A stretch of DNA of 34,470 nucleotides from Betaproteobacteria bacterium (GTDB lineage Bacteria; Pseudomonadota; Gammaproteobacteria; Burkholderiales; CAIKXV01): the NCBI GenBank assembly GCA_947457885.1, contig CANGXU010000001.1:1-34470 (forward strand), given 5' to 3'. How positions within the stretch are numbered: position 1 is the first letter of the stretch; each line of letters starts with the position of its first letter. Made by a program: the position numbers and the translations under genes. Of this stretch, positions 23,415 to 33,474 are shown in pieces. The notes below the pieces were generated by a model. It made no database searches, was not told where the DNA came from, and was given only the letters and a program-made list of their open reading frames with translations.

Positions 23415-24354
23415 GGCCGATCGCCGCCTCCAGGTGTTCCACGCGGTTGCCCGCCTGATGTCCTTCACGCGCGCAGCCGAAGAACTCTGCATGACCCAGC
23501 CAGCGGTGACGTTCCAGGTGAAGCAGCTCGAGGAACAGTACAACACCCGGCTCTTCGATCGCAGCCACGGGCGCATCTCGCTGACCGCAACCGGCCAGAT
23601 CGTGTTCGATTATGCGGGCCGGATCGTGAGGCTGAACGAAGAACTCGAAACCCGCATCGGCGAAATGACCGGTGGCGTACGTGGCCCCCTGCTGCTCGGG
23701 GCCAGCCTGACGATCGCGGAGTTCATCCTGCCGCGCATCCTCGGCGAATTCAAGGCGCGCTACCCCGAGGTGCGCACGCAGATGACTGTAGCCAATTCCG
23801 AATCGATCGAAACGCGCGTGGCCGATCACGCGCTGGATGTCGGCCTGATCGAGTCGCCATCGACGCTGCCCAGCCTGAGCACCGAGGTGTGCTGCGAGGA
23901 CGAACTGGTGCTGATCTGCGCCGCATCGCACCCGTTCGCCAGCCGGATTTCCGTGACGCCGCAGGATGTCGCGGCGCAACCGTTCATCAGCCGCGAGACG
24001 GGCTCAGGCACGCGCGAGTTCACCGACCAGTATTTCCGGCAGGCGGGTGTCGCACCCGACGACCTCAACCTGGTGATGGAGCTGGGTAGTCCCGAGGCCA
24101 TCAAGGGGTTGGTCGAGACGGGACTTGGCGTGTCGATCATGTCGCGCGCGTCGATCGCCAAGGAACTGCGCCTGGCCTCGGTGGTCGCGCGGCCGCTCGA
24201 GCCGCCCCTGATCCGCATCCTGTCTCTGGTGCGCCCGAAGGATCGGTTCCAGTCGCGCCTGGTCGCCACCTTCATCGATTTTGCGCTGACCCGCATGCGT
24301 CAGTCGATGCGCGGGCACGACGGGGCGTCGGCCGTGGTCGGGAGGAGCGCCTGA
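23413..24354 (+). CDS. LysR family transcriptional regulator (CbbR/YeiE-like)
   Basis: Regulator of 313 residues. The winged helix lies at residues 4-64: RLQVFHAVARLMSFTRAAEELCMTQPAVTFQVKQLEEQ, with the LysR signature ending in GRISLTATGQ. The effector domain follows from about residue 92 (GPLLLGASLTIAEFILPRILGEFKARYPEV), with a pattern close to CbbR/YeiE-type proteins. It sits between lplT (divergent) and alr (overlapping TGATG). There is no clear ribosome site before ATG 23413, but the HTH begins at once, so it is likely the correct start. The target genes are not evident; divergent lplT is a candidate. Confidence 0.9.
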   Translation: MADRRLQVFHAVARLMSFTRAAEELCMTQPAVTFQVKQLEEQYNTRLFDRSHGRISLTATGQIVFDYAGRIVRLNEELETRIGEMTGGVRGPLLLGASLTIAEFILPRILGEFKARYPEVRTQMTVANSESIETRVADHALDVGLIESPSTLPSLSTEVCCEDELVLICAASHPFASRISVTPQDVAAQPFISRETGSGTREFTDQYFRQAGVAPDDLNLVMELGSPEAIKGLVETGLGVSIMSRASIAKELRLASVVARPLEPPLIRILSLVRPKDRFQSRLVATFIDFALTRMRQSMRGHDGASAVVGRSA

Positions 24355-25475
24355 TGCCGCGTCCGCTGCAGGCCGTGATCGACATGGCTGCGCTGGCCTC
24401 GAACCATGCAAAGGCGAGGGCGCTTGCGCCGCGTTCGCGCGTGCTTGCGACGATCAAGGCGAACGGCTATGGCCACGGACTGCTCCGCGTCGAACGCGCG
24501 CTGGCCGATGCCGACGGCTTCGCGGTTTGCGAGATCGACCAGGCAGCGGCGCTGCGCGAGCGGGCGCGCTCGGCACGCGGCGATCGGCTGGTGCTGCTGC
24601 TCGAAGGCTTCTTTTCGACACCGGACCTGCTGGTGTGCTCCCGCGAGGGAATCTGCCCGGTCGTGCACGACCGGGCCCAGGTCGAAATGCTCGAACAGAC
24701 GCGGCTGGAATCGCCGATCGATGTCTTCGTGAAGATGAACAGCGGCATGAACCGGCTCGGTTTCGCGCCTGCGCGCTTCGGTGCGGCGGTCGAGCGGCTG
24801 CGCGGGTCGTCCTCGGTGCGCTCGCTCACGCTGATGACCCATTTCGCGGCGGCCGACGAGGAAGAGGGCGTAGCCGCGCAGCTCGAGGTGTTCGAGACGC
24901 ACGCTGCCCCGTTCGGCGGGCTGCGTCGTTCGCTGGCGAACTCGGCGGCGCTGTTGCGCTATCCGCAGACCCATGCCGACTGCGTACGGCCTGGCATCAT
25001 GCTGTACGGTGTATCGCCGTTTGCAGACTGTACCGCGGCTTCGCTCGGCCTGCGCGCGGTGATGTCGCTCGAGGCGGAAGTGATCGCGGTACAGTCGCTC
25101 TCCGCGGGCGACCGCGTCGGCTATGCGGGTGTCTTCCGCGCCGATGCGCCGATGCGCGTGGGCATCGTCGCCTGCGGCTATGCCGACGGCTATCCTCGCC
25201 ATGCGCCGACCGGTACCCCGGTGCTGGTCGACGGCCGGCGCAGCCGCACCCTTGGCCGGGTATCGATGGACATGCTTGCGGTGGACCTGACCGGCATGCC
25301 TGAAGCGGGCGTGGGCACGCCCGTGGTTCTATGGGGAGGGGCGCTGCCGGTGGAGGAGGTGGCAGCGGCGGCCGGCACGATAGCCTATGAACTGCTGTGC
25401 GCGCTGGCGCCGCGCGTGCCGGTGCGTGAAGCGTTCCCCGATGCCCCGACGGCACCCTCCGTCGCGGCGGGCTGA
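24354..25475 (+). CDS. alr: Alanine racemase
   Basis: Interconverts L- and D-alanine for peptidoglycan with pyridoxal phosphate. The 373 residues include the PLP Lys35 in ATIKANGYGHG and the second catalytic base Tyr257 in GDRVGYAGVF. The C-terminal beta domain contains RVSMDMLAVDLTG and AYELLCALAPRVPV. GGAGGAG lies about 7 bases upstream of the ATG, and the start overlaps the LysR stop by TGATG. Length and motifs are normal. It probably forms an operon with radA, which begins 9 bases downstream. Confidence 0.96.
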   Translation: MPRPLQAVIDMAALASNHAKARALAPRSRVLATIKANGYGHGLLRVERALADADGFAVCEIDQAAALRERARSARGDRLVLLLEGFFSTPDLLVCSREGICPVVHDRAQVEMLEQTRLESPIDVFVKMNSGMNRLGFAPARFGAAVERLRGSSSVRSLTLMTHFAAADEEEGVAAQLEVFETHAAPFGGLRRSLANSAALLRYPQTHADCVRPGIMLYGVSPFADCTAASLGLRAVMSLEAEVIAVQSLSAGDRVGYAGVFRADAPMRVGIVACGYADGYPRHAPTGTPVLVDGRRSRTLGRVSMDMLAVDLTGMPEAGVGTPVVLWGGALPVEEVAAAAGTIAYELLCALAPRVPVREAFPDAPTAPSVAAG

Positions 25476-25484
25476 GCTGCCACG

Positions 25485-26855
25485 GTGGCGCGCGACCGCA
25501 CCCTCCATGTCTGCAGCGCCTGCGGTGCGCAGTCGACCAAGTGGCAGGGGCAGTGCCCGGGCTGCAATGAGTGGAACACGCTCGTCGAGACGGTTGTCAG
25601 CAGCCACCCCGGCGCGGCTGGAGGCAAGTCGGCTCCGGGCGCGACCGGCAGTTCGCGTCCGGTGTCTTCGCTGTCGCAGATCAAGCCGCATGCCGAACCG
25701 CGCTTTGAAACCGGCAGCACCGAGCTCGATCGCGTGCTCGGCGGCGGACTGACCCGGGCGAGTGTGGTGCTGATCGGCGGCGACCCCGGGATCGGCAAGT
25801 CGACGCTGCTGCTGCAGGCCATGGGAACGATGTCGGGCGACCGTCGCTCCCTTTACGTGACCGGCGAGGAGTCGATGGAACAGGTTGCTCTGCGCGCACG
25901 CAGGCTCGGCGTCGATGCGTCCGATCTCGGGCTGCTCGCGGAAACGCAACTCGAGAATATCCTGGCGACGCTGGCGGCCGAGCGCCCAGACGTGGCGGTG
26001 ATCGACTCGATCCAGACCGTCTATTCGGGGCAACTGATGTCGGCACCCGGATCGGTGTCGCAGGTGCGCGAATGCGCAGCGCAGTTCACCCGTTTCGCGA
26101 AGGCGTCCGGCTGTGCGCTGGTGATGGTCGGCCATGTCACCAAGGAAGGAGCGCTCGCCGGACCGCGCGTGCTGGAGCACATGGTCGATACGGTGCTCTA
26201 CTTCGAGGGAGAGACCCATTCCAGCTTCCGGCTGATCCGCGCGTTCAAGAACCGCTTCGGTGCGGTGAACGAACTGGGCGTGTTCGCGATGACCGAGAAG
26301 GGGCTGAAGGGCGTCTCGAATCCGTCGGCGATGTTTCTTTCCCAGCACGATGCGGAGGTGCCCGGTGCCTGCGTCACCGTGACGCTGGAGGGCACCCGGC
26401 CGCTGGCCGTGGAACTGCAGGCGCTGGTCGACGATGCGCACGGGTCGAATCCGCGCCGGCTGACCGTCGGCCTCGAGAACAACCGGCTTGCGATGCTGCT
26501 CGCCGTGCTGCACCGCCATGCCGGTATCGCGTGCAACGACCAGGACGTGTTCGTCAACGCGGTGGGGGGTGTACGCATCGGCGAGCCGTCCGCGGACCTG
26601 CCGGTGCTGCTCGCTATCGTGTCGTCGCTGCGCGGGCGCGCGGTGCCCGGCAAGCTGATCGCATTCGGCGAGGTAGGACTGGCCGGGGAGATCCGGCCGG
26701 TGGTGCGCGGGCAGGACCGGATCAAGGAAGCGGCCAAGCTGGGCTTCACCCGTGCGATCGTGCCTGCCGCGAACCGGCCGAAGCAGCCGGTCGAGGGCAT
26801 CGAGATCGTCGGCGTCAAGCGCATCGAGGAAGCACTCGCGGCGCTGCGCGGCTGA
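25485..26855 (+). CDS. radA: DNA repair protein RadA
   Basis: RecA-like ATPase (456 residues) that drives branch migration during recombination and repair. Domains in order: N-terminal zinc finger with Cys10, Cys13, Cys24 and Cys27; Walker [11 protein letters not shown] with Lys105; the RadA-specific KNRFG motif at 255-259; and a C-terminal Lon-protease-like domain (about 275-456) that includes [10 protein letters not shown] and [13 protein letters not shown]-like segments. The GTG start at 25485 is followed by [12 protein letters not shown], the usual family start. A GC-rich stem with no U tract follows the stop. The annotation is secure. Confidence 0.97.
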   Translation: MARDRTLHVCSACGAQSTKWQGQCPGCNEWNTLVETVVSSHPGAAGGKSAPGATGSSRPVSSLSQIKPHAEPRFETGSTELDRVLGGGLTRASVVLIGGDPGIGKSTLLLQAMGTMSGDRRSLYVTGEESMEQVALRARRLGVDASDLGLLAETQLENILATLAAERPDVAVIDSIQTVYSGQLMSAPGSVSQVRECAAQFTRFAKASGCALVMVGHVTKEGALAGPRVLEHMVDTVLYFEGETHSSFRLIRAFKNRFGAVNELGVFAMTEKGLKGVSNPSAMFLSQHDAEVPGACVTVTLEGTRPLAVELQALVDDAHGSNPRRLTVGLENNRLAMLLAVLHRHAGIACNDQDVFVNAVGGVRIGEPSADLPVLLAIVSSLRGRAVPGKLIAFGEVGLAGEIRPVVRGQDRIKEAAKLGFTRAIVPAANRPKQPVEGIEIVGVKRIEEALAALRG

Positions 26856-26937
26856 ACGCACGGCCGGCCATGCCGGTACGGGAGCCGCGCCGCGCTCCGG
26901 CACCGTGCACGGGAGGCCGGGCAGCCGCGCGACCGGC

Positions 26938-26943
26938 TATAAT
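26938..26943 (+). promoter_or_regulatory. TATAAT -10 box upstream of etfB
   Basis: A perfect TATAAT sits 33 bases before the etfB ATG, in the 121-base gap after radA. Such an AT-rich hexamer is rare in this GC-rich sequence, and it is correctly placed for a promoter. No convincing -35 hexamer is visible 16-18 bp upstream. AGAGGG at 26962-26967 is the probable ribosome site. Confidence 0.45.
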
Positions 26944-26976
26944 CGAGGGCTATCTTTGGTGAGAGGGCGGTCCCAG

Positions 26977-27726
26977 ATGAAGGTGCTGGTCGCAGTCAAG
27001 CGCGTGGTCGATTACAACGTCAAGGTGCGGGTCAAGGCCGACGGTACCGGCGTGGACATCGCCAACGTGAAGATGTCGATGAATCCCTTCGACGAGATCG
27101 GCGTCGAGGAGGCGATCAGGCTCAAGGAATGCGGAGCCTGCACCGAGATCGTGGTCGTGTCGCTGGGCGCGCCGCAGTGCCAGGAGACCCTGCGTACCGC
27201 TCTGGCGATGGGCGCCGACCGGGCAATCCTGGTCGAGACCGATGCCGAGCTGCAGCCGCTGGCCGTGGCCAAGCTGCTCAAGGCAGTGGTCGACCGCGAA
27301 CAGCCGAAGCTCGCGATCCTCGGCAAGCAGGCGATCGACGATGACGCGAACCAGACCGGCCAGATGCTCGCCGCGCTGCTCGACTGGCCGCAGGCCACGT
27401 TTGCCTCGAAGCTCACGATCGCCGGCGAGCGCGCCGAGGTGGTTCGTGAGATCGATGGCGGTCTGGAGACCCTGTCGATCGGGCTGCCGGCGGTGATGAC
27501 CACCGACCTGCGGTTGAACGAGCCGCGCTACGTGACGCTGCCGAACATCATGAAGGCGAAGAAGAAGCCGCTCGAGGTGCTGAAGCCCGATGCGCTCGGG
27601 GTCGATCCCGCGCCTCGGCTCACCACGCTGAAGGTGGAAGAGCCGCCGAAGCGGCAGGCCGGCGCCAAGGTCGCCGATGTGAAGGAACTGGTCGCGAAGC
27701 TCAAGGGCGAAGCGAAGATCATCTGA
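26977..27726 (+). CDS. etfB: Electron transfer flavoprotein beta subunit
   Basis: Beta subunit of 249 residues. With EtfA it carries electrons from acyl-CoA and other dehydrogenases to ETF-ubiquinone oxidoreductase. It begins [20 protein letters not shown], has [19 protein letters not shown] and [31 protein letters not shown], and the ETF-beta signature in [31 protein letters not shown]. The AMP-binding part of the subunit is intact. It precedes etfA by 13 bases in the usual order. Confidence 0.97.
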   Translation: MKVLVAVKRVVDYNVKVRVKADGTGVDIANVKMSMNPFDEIGVEEAIRLKECGACTEIVVVSLGAPQCQETLRTALAMGADRAILVETDAELQPLAVAKLLKAVVDREQPKLAILGKQAIDDDANQTGQMLAALLDWPQATFASKLTIAGERAEVVREIDGGLETLSIGLPAVMTTDLRLNEPRYVTLPNIMKAKKKPLEVLKPDALGVDPAPRLTTLKVEEPPKRQAGAKVADVKELVAKLKGEAKII

Positions 27727-27739
27727 GCGGGGACAAGAC

Positions 27740-28669
27740 ATGGCTATCCTGGTCATTGCAGAACACGATGAGGGCGCGCTGAAGTCGGGCACGCTGAACG
27801 CGATCACCGCCGCGACGCAGATCGGCGCAGACGTGACCGTACTGGTCGCCTCGGACAACAGCGCCGGTGTCGCCGCCGAAGCAGCGAAGGTTGCCGGCGT
27901 GGTGCGGGTGTTCGCCGCCGATGCGCCGCACTACGGCAAGCCGACCGCCGAGAACGTGGCAGCCCTGGTGCTGTCGATCGCTGCGAACTACAGCCATGTG
28001 CTGGCGCCGGCTACCAATTTCGGCAAGAACTTCATGCCGCGCGTCGCCGCTCGGCTGGATGTCGCGCAGATCTCCGAGATCTCCGCGGTGGTGTCTCCCG
28101 ATACCTTCGTGCGGCCGATCTATGCCGGCAATGCGCTGGCGACGGTGCAGTCGAAGGATGCGATCAAGGTGATCACTGTCCGCGCGACGGCGTTCGAGCC
28201 AGCGGCCACCGGTGGCAGCGCGCCGGTCGAGGCGCTCGCCGCGGTCGCCGATACGGGACAGTCGGCGGTCACCGGCCGCAACCTCACGAAGAGTGCGCGG
28301 CCGGAACTGGCCGCAGCGCGCATCATCGTGTCCGGTGGGCGCGGCATGGGTAACGGCGAGAACTTCAAGCTGCTCGAAGCGCTGGCCGACAAGCTCGGCG
28401 CAGCGGTCGGCGCCTCGCGGGCCGCGGTCGATGCCGGGTTCGTCCCCAACGACTACCAGGTCGGACAGACCGGCAAGGTGGTCGCACCGGAACTGTACGT
28501 GGCGGTCGGCATCTCGGGGGCGATCCAGCACCTCGCTGGCATGAAGGACAGCAAGGTGATCGTCGCGATCAACAAGGACGCGGAGGCACCCATCTTCCAG
28601 GTTGCCGATTACGGGCTGGTCGCCGACCTGTTCCAGGCCGTGCCGGAACTCACTGCGGAACTGGGCTGA
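27740..28669 (+). CDS. etfA: Electron transfer flavoprotein alpha subunit
   Basis: Alpha subunit of 309 residues that holds the FAD. The N-terminal domain starts [25 protein letters not shown]. The C-terminal FAD domain shows [57 protein letters not shown] and [26 protein letters not shown], the conserved FAD contacts. The ribosome site GGGGAC is weak. The last 20 bases overlap the 3' end of the convergent sensor kinase gene, so no terminator fits between them. Confidence 0.97.
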   Translation: MAILVIAEHDEGALKSGTLNAITAATQIGADVTVLVASDNSAGVAAEAAKVAGVVRVFAADAPHYGKPTAENVAALVLSIAANYSHVLAPATNFGKNFMPRVAARLDVAQISEISAVVSPDTFVRPIYAGNALATVQSKDAIKVITVRATAFEPAATGGSAPVEALAAVADTGQSAVTGRNLTKSARPELAAARIIVSGGRGMGNGENFKLLEALADKLGAAVGASRAAVDAGFVPNDYQVGQTGKVVAPELYVAVGISGAIQHLAGMKDSKVIVAINKDAEAPIFQVADYGLVADLFQAVPELTAELG

Positions 28670-30179
28670 CCGGGCCGGGGGAGCGTGCCGCCACCCGGCC
28701 AGATCCCGGCGGTACCTTCGCGAAATACACCCTGATCAGGGTGCCTCTGCGGGCCGGGCCATCGTCGATCGTCACGCGGGCAGCGTGCACGTTGGTGATC
28801 TCCTGCACGATCGCCAGACCCAGCCCGCTGCCATCTCCGATCGCACCGGGAACCCGGTAGAAGCGCTGGAATACCTGTTCGCGCTGGTCCGCCGGTATGC
28901 CCGGACCGTCGTCGACCACGCTCAGCACGGCGTTGTCGGCCTCTATTGCCGTGCGTACGGTGATCGAGCCACCCGCGGGCGTATAGCGGATCGCGTTCTC
29001 GATCAGGTTGTCGAGCAGGTCGCGCAGCAGCCGCGCGTCGCCGACGATCGGGGCCGCCTCCAGTTCGAAGCCGAGATCGAGCTCCTTGACGAGGGCACGC
29101 GGCACCCAGATCGACGCCGCATCCTGAGCCACCGAGCGCAGGTCCAAGGCGCGCAGCGCATCCGGTCGGTGCCCGCCGGGTTCGGCTCGTGACAGGGCCA
29201 GCAACTGGTTGGCGAGATGCGCGGCGCGTACCGTCGCGCTGCGCAGCTGGTGCAGGCTGCGCAGCATCGGTTCCGACGCTTGTTGCCGCAGCGCGAGCTC
29301 GACCTGGGTCTGCAGCCCCGCCAGCGGCGTGCGCAGCTGGTGCGCGGCATTGGCGGTAAAGCGCTGCTGGGCGTCGAGCGCGTCGCGCAGGTCGCCAAGG
29401 AGATCGTTCAGGGTGGCGACCAGCGGTCGCACCTCGGTGGGCGCGTAGCTCCCGTCCAGTGGCCGCAGATCGCGCGCCGAGCGTTGGGCGATCTCCGAGC
29501 GCAACCGCTCGAGCGGTGCGAGGCTGCGCAGGATGCCGAACCAGACCAGAACCATCGCCATGGTCGCCACCATCAGGTCCGGGATCGTCTCGCCGATCAG
29601 TATCTCTCGCGTGAGGCGGTTGCGCTTGACCATCGTCTCGGCGACCTGAATGACGACCGGGCCATTCGGCTGCGGTACGTAGAGGGCGGCGATGCGCACC
29701 CGCTCCGCGTTGACCGTGCCGTCGTAGAACGTACGGTGCCCGACCGGTACCACCGGCGGCGGTGGCGGCATTTCGGGCTGGCCGGCCAGCAGTTCGCCGT
29801 TCAGGCGCGAGACCGAGAAGTAGATCCGGTCATAGCTGTCGATGCGCAGCACGTCCTGCGCCACCTTCGGCAGGTCGAGCACGGTGTTTCCGCCCTCGCT
29901 GTCGACATGCTCGGCCAGTGCCAGGGCCGGGTCGAGGAGCGCCCGGTCATAGGTTATCGTTGCGGACCGCAGCGCAACCCAGTACGAGAACAGCGTCCCG
30001 GCGACCAGCAGCAGCGCGAGCGGAATCACCAGCCAGAGCAGCAGTTGCTGGCGCAGGCTGTGCCCATGCAGTCCCACGATACCCCCCGACGAACGAGCGG
30101 GATGCGCCGTATCGGGGCGCGCGGCGTTACTGACTTCGCGTGGCCTGATTTGCGGTTCCGACGGCTCAGCCAGGCTCAT
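28650..30179 (-). CDS. Sensor histidine kinase, TctE-like
   Basis: Inner-membrane sensor kinase of 509 residues. It has a membrane helix at about 45-66, a periplasmic loop of about 130 residues with the TctE-type 2CSK_N pattern ([18 protein letters not shown]) and a Pro run ([14 protein letters not shown]), and a second helix at about 199-219. A HAMP-like segment is followed by His280 in [12 protein letters not shown]. Then the ATPase motifs [18 protein letters not shown] and GSGLGLAI appear. ATG at 30179 overlaps the response-regulator stop by 14 bases. The linked RND efflux operon suggests it may sense a metal, but TctE homologues control tricarboxylate uptake; no tct genes are present here. 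Confidence 0.9.
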   Translation of the reverse strand: MSLAEPSEPQIRPREVSNAARPDTAHPARSSGGIVGLHGHSLRQQLLLWLVIPLALLLVAGTLFSYWVALRSATITYDRALLDPALALAEHVDSEGGNTVLDLPKVAQDVLRIDSYDRIYFSVSRLNGELLAGQPEMPPPPPVVPVGHRTFYDGTVNAERVRIAALYVPQPNGPVVIQVAETMVKRNRLTREILIGETIPDLMVATMAMVLVWFGILRSLAPLERLRSEIAQRSARDLRPLDGSYAPTEVRPLVATLNDLLGDLRDALDAQQRFTANAAHQLRTPLAGLQTQVELALRQQASEPMLRSLHQLRSATVRAAHLANQLLALSRAEPGGHRPDALRALDLRSVAQDAASIWVPRALVKELDLGFELEAAPIVGDARLLRDLLDNLIENAIRYTPAGGSITVRTAIEADNAVLSVVDDGPGIPADQREQVFQRFYRVPGAIGDGSGLGLAIVQEITNVHAARVTIDDGPARRGTLIRVYFAKVPPGSGRVAARSPGPVSPVPQ

Positions 30180-30843
30180 TCTGCTCTTCGAGCAGATAGC
30201 CGAACCCCCGCACCGTCCGGATGCGTACGCCGCCGGCTTCCACTTTCGCGCGCAGCCGTGACATGTAGACCTCGATGGCATTCATCGACAGTTCCTTGTC
30301 CCAGTTCGACAGGGCCTGCATCAGGTTTTCCTTGGACACTACCTGGCCGGCACGCAGCATCAGGTTCTCGAGCACGCTCCATTCGCGGCTGGTCAGGTCG
30401 ATGGCCTGGCCGCTCAGGGTCGCCCGGCGCGCCACGGTATCGAGCAGCAGGGGACCGTTGCGCAATTGCGGATTCTTGTTCGCCTGGCCCCGGCGCAGCA
30501 GCGCGCGCACTCGTGCTTCGAGTTCCGGCAGCGCGAACGGCTTGGGCAGGTAATCGTCGGCACCCAGGTCCAGCCCGTGGACGCGATCCTCGATTGCGTC
30601 CCGTGCGGACAGCACGAGCACGGGCACGTACTCGGGCCGCTTGCGCAGGCGGCGCAGGACTTCGAAGCCGTCGATGCCTGGCAGACCGATGTCCAGCACG
30701 ATGAGATCGTAGCGCTCGCGCAGGAAGGCCGCTTCGGCTGCCTCGCCGGTCGCTACATGTTCGACCCTCAGTTCGGACTCGGTGAGGATGCGTGTCAGCC
30801 CGTCTGCCAGCGTAGCATCGTCTTCAACGATCAGGATCTTCAC
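30166..30843 (-). CDS. OmpR-family response regulator, TctD-like
   Basis: Regulator of 225 residues. The receiver domain (1-120) has the acidic pair in VEDDATLADGL, the phospho-acceptor Asp51 in LIVLDIGLPGIDG and Lys in DDYLPKPFALPELEARV. The C-terminal winged helix (about 128-222) contains LTSREWSVLENLMLRAGQVVSKENLMQAL and MNAIEVYMSRLRAKVEAGGVRIRTVRGFGYLL. The GTG at 30843 is chosen because GGAGAGG lies 6 bases before it; a longer frame to 30891 has no ribosome site. It transcribes divergently from the efflux genes, which are the likely targets. Confidence 0.92.
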   Translation of the reverse strand: MKILIVEDDATLADGLTRILTESELRVEHVATGEAAEAAFLRERYDLIVLDIGLPGIDGFEVLRRLRKRPEYVPVLVLSARDAIEDRVHGLDLGADDYLPKPFALPELEARVRALLRRGQANKNPQLRNGPLLLDTVARRATLSGQAIDLTSREWSVLENLMLRAGQVVSKENLMQALSNWDKELSMNAIEVYMSRLRAKVEAGGVRIRTVRGFGYLLEEQNEPG

Positions 30844-30985
30844 GCAGCACCTCTCCCTGTATAAAGTCAGTCGATCAGCGGGATGATGCACCTGCTACCT
30901 TGCTGCAGGCTTTCTTGGCTGACCGCGCGGTGAGGCCGGTTTGCGAACGCAGCCCGGCCTGCCTGCCGATGACAACCGTCTTTCG

Positions 30986-30995
30986 ATTGCAATCC
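30986..30995. promoter_or_regulatory. 10-bp palindrome in the divergent regulator/efflux intergenic region
   Basis: GATTGCAATC is a perfect palindrome in the 202-base gap between the response regulator start (30843) and the efflux operon start (31046). It is in the right place for a control site of the efflux genes. OmpR-type proteins usually bind direct repeats rather than short palindromes, so the protein is unclear. I see no clear -10/-35 pair in this gap. Confidence 0.25.
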
Positions 30996-31045
30996 ACGTA
31001 CCCGGCAGCTAACCTGACATGATCGTCATCAGAAGGGAATCGTCC

Positions 31046-32317
31046 GTGCGTCATCGAGCAGGTTCGTGCCCGAAGCGCGGTGCCAGGGCGCTGGTTGGCA
31101 CGCTGGCCCTGGTGCTGTCGGGCACCTGCATCGCCAGCGCGCCACCGTTGACCCTGGTCGACGCGCTAGGGATAGCGGAACGCAGCAATGCCTCGCTGCA
31201 GGCGGTGATCGCACGCCAGGATGCCGCACGGGCTGCGTCGGTCACCGCGCGCCAGTTGCCCAACCCCGACATCGAGGTGATCGCAGGTCCTGTCCGACCG
31301 CGCAGCATCGGTGGGCCGGACGGACATTCACTGGCGATCAACGTCGGGCAGCCCCTCGACTATGCGGGGCTGCGTGCTGTACGGGCCAGGCTGGCCGATC
31401 TCGGCGGCGATGGCGCGGAGGCCGCCGTCCGCACGTTGCGGCGCTCGCTCTATGCCCGGGTACGCATGCACTTCTATCAGGTCCTGCAGCGCCAGGAGCA
31501 ACTGCGGATTGCCGAAGAGGAACTCCTCGCGCTGCAGCAGATCCGCGAGCGGGTGAACCTTCGGGTACAACTGGGCGAGGCGCCGCGCCTTGACCTGATC
31601 CGTGCCGACACCGAGTTGCTGAACGCCCGGCGCAATCGCGATTCTTCGGCCGTGAGGGTGGAGCAGGCGCGGGGCGCGCTGGCCTCGCTGATCGGCATGC
31701 CACCTGGCGAACTGCCGCGCATCGAGGGTGCGCTGCCCTCGCTCACCGCCGTTCCGTCGGTGGCGGCGATCCGCGACCAGGCACTGCGCAGCAGTCCCGA
31801 ACTGGAGCAACTGGAGGCGGAACAGCGGCGGGCCCGCGCCAGGGTCGAACTGGAGCAGGGCCTGCGCAGACCACAGGTCCGGATGCTGATCGGCCACGAC
31901 GCCGAGCCGGACCAGACCCGTTGGCGCCTCGGGTTGTCGGTGCCGTTGCCGCTGTTCAACCAGCGCCAGGGGCAGATCCTGGAAGCACAGGCTGATGCCT
32001 CGTTTGCCGATGCGCAGTTCGTGTCGCGCCGGCAGCAACTGCTCGGCGAGATCGACTATGCGATTGCAGGCTACTCGATCGCGCGGCAGCAGGTCGATGC
32101 ATTCGAGAGCGGGCTGATCCGCCAGGCCGAACAGACGGTGCGCGTGGCCGAGGCGGCCTACCGTTTCGGTGAGCGCGGGATCATCGATTACCTCGACGCA
32201 CAGCGGACGCTGCGTGGCGTACGCCAGGAATACATCAATGCACTGTACGAGGCGCGCTATGCGCTGATCGAAGTCGAGCGCCTCGTGGGCGTCGACGTGC
32301 TCGGAGGAATCAGATGA
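31046..32317 (+). CDS. czcC: Outer membrane factor of RND efflux (CzcC/TolC family)
   Basis: Outer-membrane channel protein of 423 residues in the CzcC branch of the TolC family. The N-terminus is a signal peptide (RALVGTLALVLSGTCIASA). Two OEP repeats follow, starting LTLVDALGIAERSNASLQAVIARQDAARAA and IRDQALRSSPELEQLEAEQRRARARVELEQG. Each is rich in heptad helices. GTG at 31046 has AAGGGA 8 bases upstream; ATG at 31019 is in frame but has no ribosome site. It overlaps the adaptor gene by ATGA at 32314. The metal is not evident from this subunit. The symbol denotes family only. Confidence 0.85.
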   Translation: MRHRAGSCPKRGARALVGTLALVLSGTCIASAPPLTLVDALGIAERSNASLQAVIARQDAARAASVTARQLPNPDIEVIAGPVRPRSIGGPDGHSLAINVGQPLDYAGLRAVRARLADLGGDGAEAAVRTLRRSLYARVRMHFYQVLQRQEQLRIAEEELLALQQIRERVNLRVQLGEAPRLDLIRADTELLNARRNRDSSAVRVEQARGALASLIGMPPGELPRIEGALPSLTAVPSVAAIRDQALRSSPELEQLEAEQRRARARVELEQGLRRPQVRMLIGHDAEPDQTRWRLGLSVPLPLFNQRQGQILEAQADASFADAQFVSRRQQLLGEIDYAIAGYSIARQQVDAFESGLIRQAEQTVRVAEAAYRFGERGIIDYLDAQRTLRGVRQEYINALYEARYALIEVERLVGVDVLGGIR

Positions 32318-33474
32318 GCATCCGTCCGGAGAGAAGCCTGCGAACAGGAGCCCTGCTGGCCTGCGTCGCGCTTTCGATGCTGCCCGCCTGCGGGCGCGAG
32401 GCAGCGAAGCCGGCCCCGGTCACCGTGGCCACGCGCGATCCGATGCACGTGAAGGTCGATGCGGAACTGTTGAAGCGGCTGCAGGTGGCCCCAGCCTCGC
32501 GCGCCGAGATCCAGGAGTACATCCGGGTGGCCGGCAGCGTGCAGGTCGACGAAGACCGCGTGGCCCGGATCGGCTCATCGGTGACCGGCCGGATCACGGA
32601 TGCACCGGGCTCGCTCGGCCTCGACGTGCGCGTGGGCCAGACACTCGCGACGCTCGACAGCGCGGAACTCGCCGCGGCCCAGCGCAACTTCCTCAAGGCC
32701 GGGCTTGACCTGGAACTCGTGCAGCGTGCGGTGGAACGGGCGCGGCTGCTGGTCAATGCAGACGTGATCGGCTCGGCGGAGCTGCAGCGCCGCGAGAACG
32801 AGCAGTTCTCCGCTGAAGCGGAACTGCGTACCGCGCGCGGCAATCTGCTGATCCTCGGCATGAGCGGGCAGGCCATCGAGCGGCTCGAGAATACGCGCGC
32901 GATCAGCCCGGTGATCTCGATCGCGTCCAAGCTCTCAGGCACCGTCATCGAACGGCGGGTAACGGTAGGCCAGGTGGTGCAGCCGGCCGATCAGTTGTTC
33001 ACGATCGCGGACCTGTCCCAGGTCTGGGTGGTGAGCGAGGTGCCGGAGCAGCAGGCTTACGGCGTGCGCGCAGGCGATCCGGTCGAGGTAGTCATACCGG
33101 CGCTGCGCGACCGCAGGCTCGAGGGCAAGGTGACCTTCGTCGGCAACACGGTCAATCCGGAGACGCGCACGATCACCGTGCGTACCGTGCTGGCCAACGC
33201 GGACCGCTCGATCAAGCCATCCATGCTCGCATCGATGGCGATCCGCGAGCCGGTGCGGCGGGCGCTGGCAGTGCCGGCCGCAGCGGTGGTGCGCGACGGG
33301 AACCGTGACCATGTATTCGTGCAGGCAAAGTCCGGCCTGTTTCACCTGCGCCCGGTCAACCTCGGCCCGGAGAGCAACAACGGCCTGCGTCCGGTACTCG
33401 GCGGGCTGACCGAAGGCGAGTCCGTGGTCGTCGATGGTGCCTTTCACCTCAATAACGAGCGCAACCGCCAATGA
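32314..33474 (+). CDS. czcB: RND efflux periplasmic adaptor (CzcB-like), lipoprotein
   Basis: Membrane fusion protein of 386 residues that joins the inner pump to the outer channel. A lipoprotein signal is visible: TGALLACVALSMLPAC, with Cys26 as the lipidated residue. The lipoyl/barrel part includes IRVAGSVQVDEDRVARIGSSVTGRI, the coiled coil spans about 115-185 (rich in Ala, Glu, Arg), and a beta barrel follows: GTVIERRVTVGQVVQPADQLFTIADLSQVWVVSEVPEQ. No metal-binding N-terminal domain (as in some CzcB or CusB) is seen. It overlaps the pump gene by ATGA at 33471. Confidence 0.9.
   Translation: MSIRPERSLRTGALLACVALSMLPACGREAAKPAPVTVATRDPMHVKVDAELLKRLQVAPASRAEIQEYIRVAGSVQVDEDRVARIGSSVTGRITDAPGSLGLDVRVGQTLATLDSAELAAAQRNFLKAGLDLELVQRAVERARLLVNADVIGSAELQRRENEQFSAEAELRTARGNLLILGMSGQAIERLENTRAISPVISIASKLSGTVIERRVTVGQVVQPADQLFTIADLSQVWVVSEVPEQQAYGVRAGDPVEVVIPALRDRRLEGKVTFVGNTVNPETRTITVRTVLANADRSIKPSMLASMAIREPVRRALAVPAAAVVRDGNRDHVFVQAKSGLFHLRPVNLGPESNNGLRPVLGGLTEGESVVVDGAFHLNNERNRQ

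Noticed and set aside
22120-23979. Second minus-strand frame of 619 codons across lplT and LysR
   Set aside because: It is in a different frame from lplT, whose own frame shows the LplT helices and signature.
26856-26925. GC-rich inverted repeats after radA (GGAGC/GCTCC, GCACGG/CCGTGC)
   Set aside because: No T tract follows, and chance pairing is likely in such GC-rich sequence; not called a terminator.
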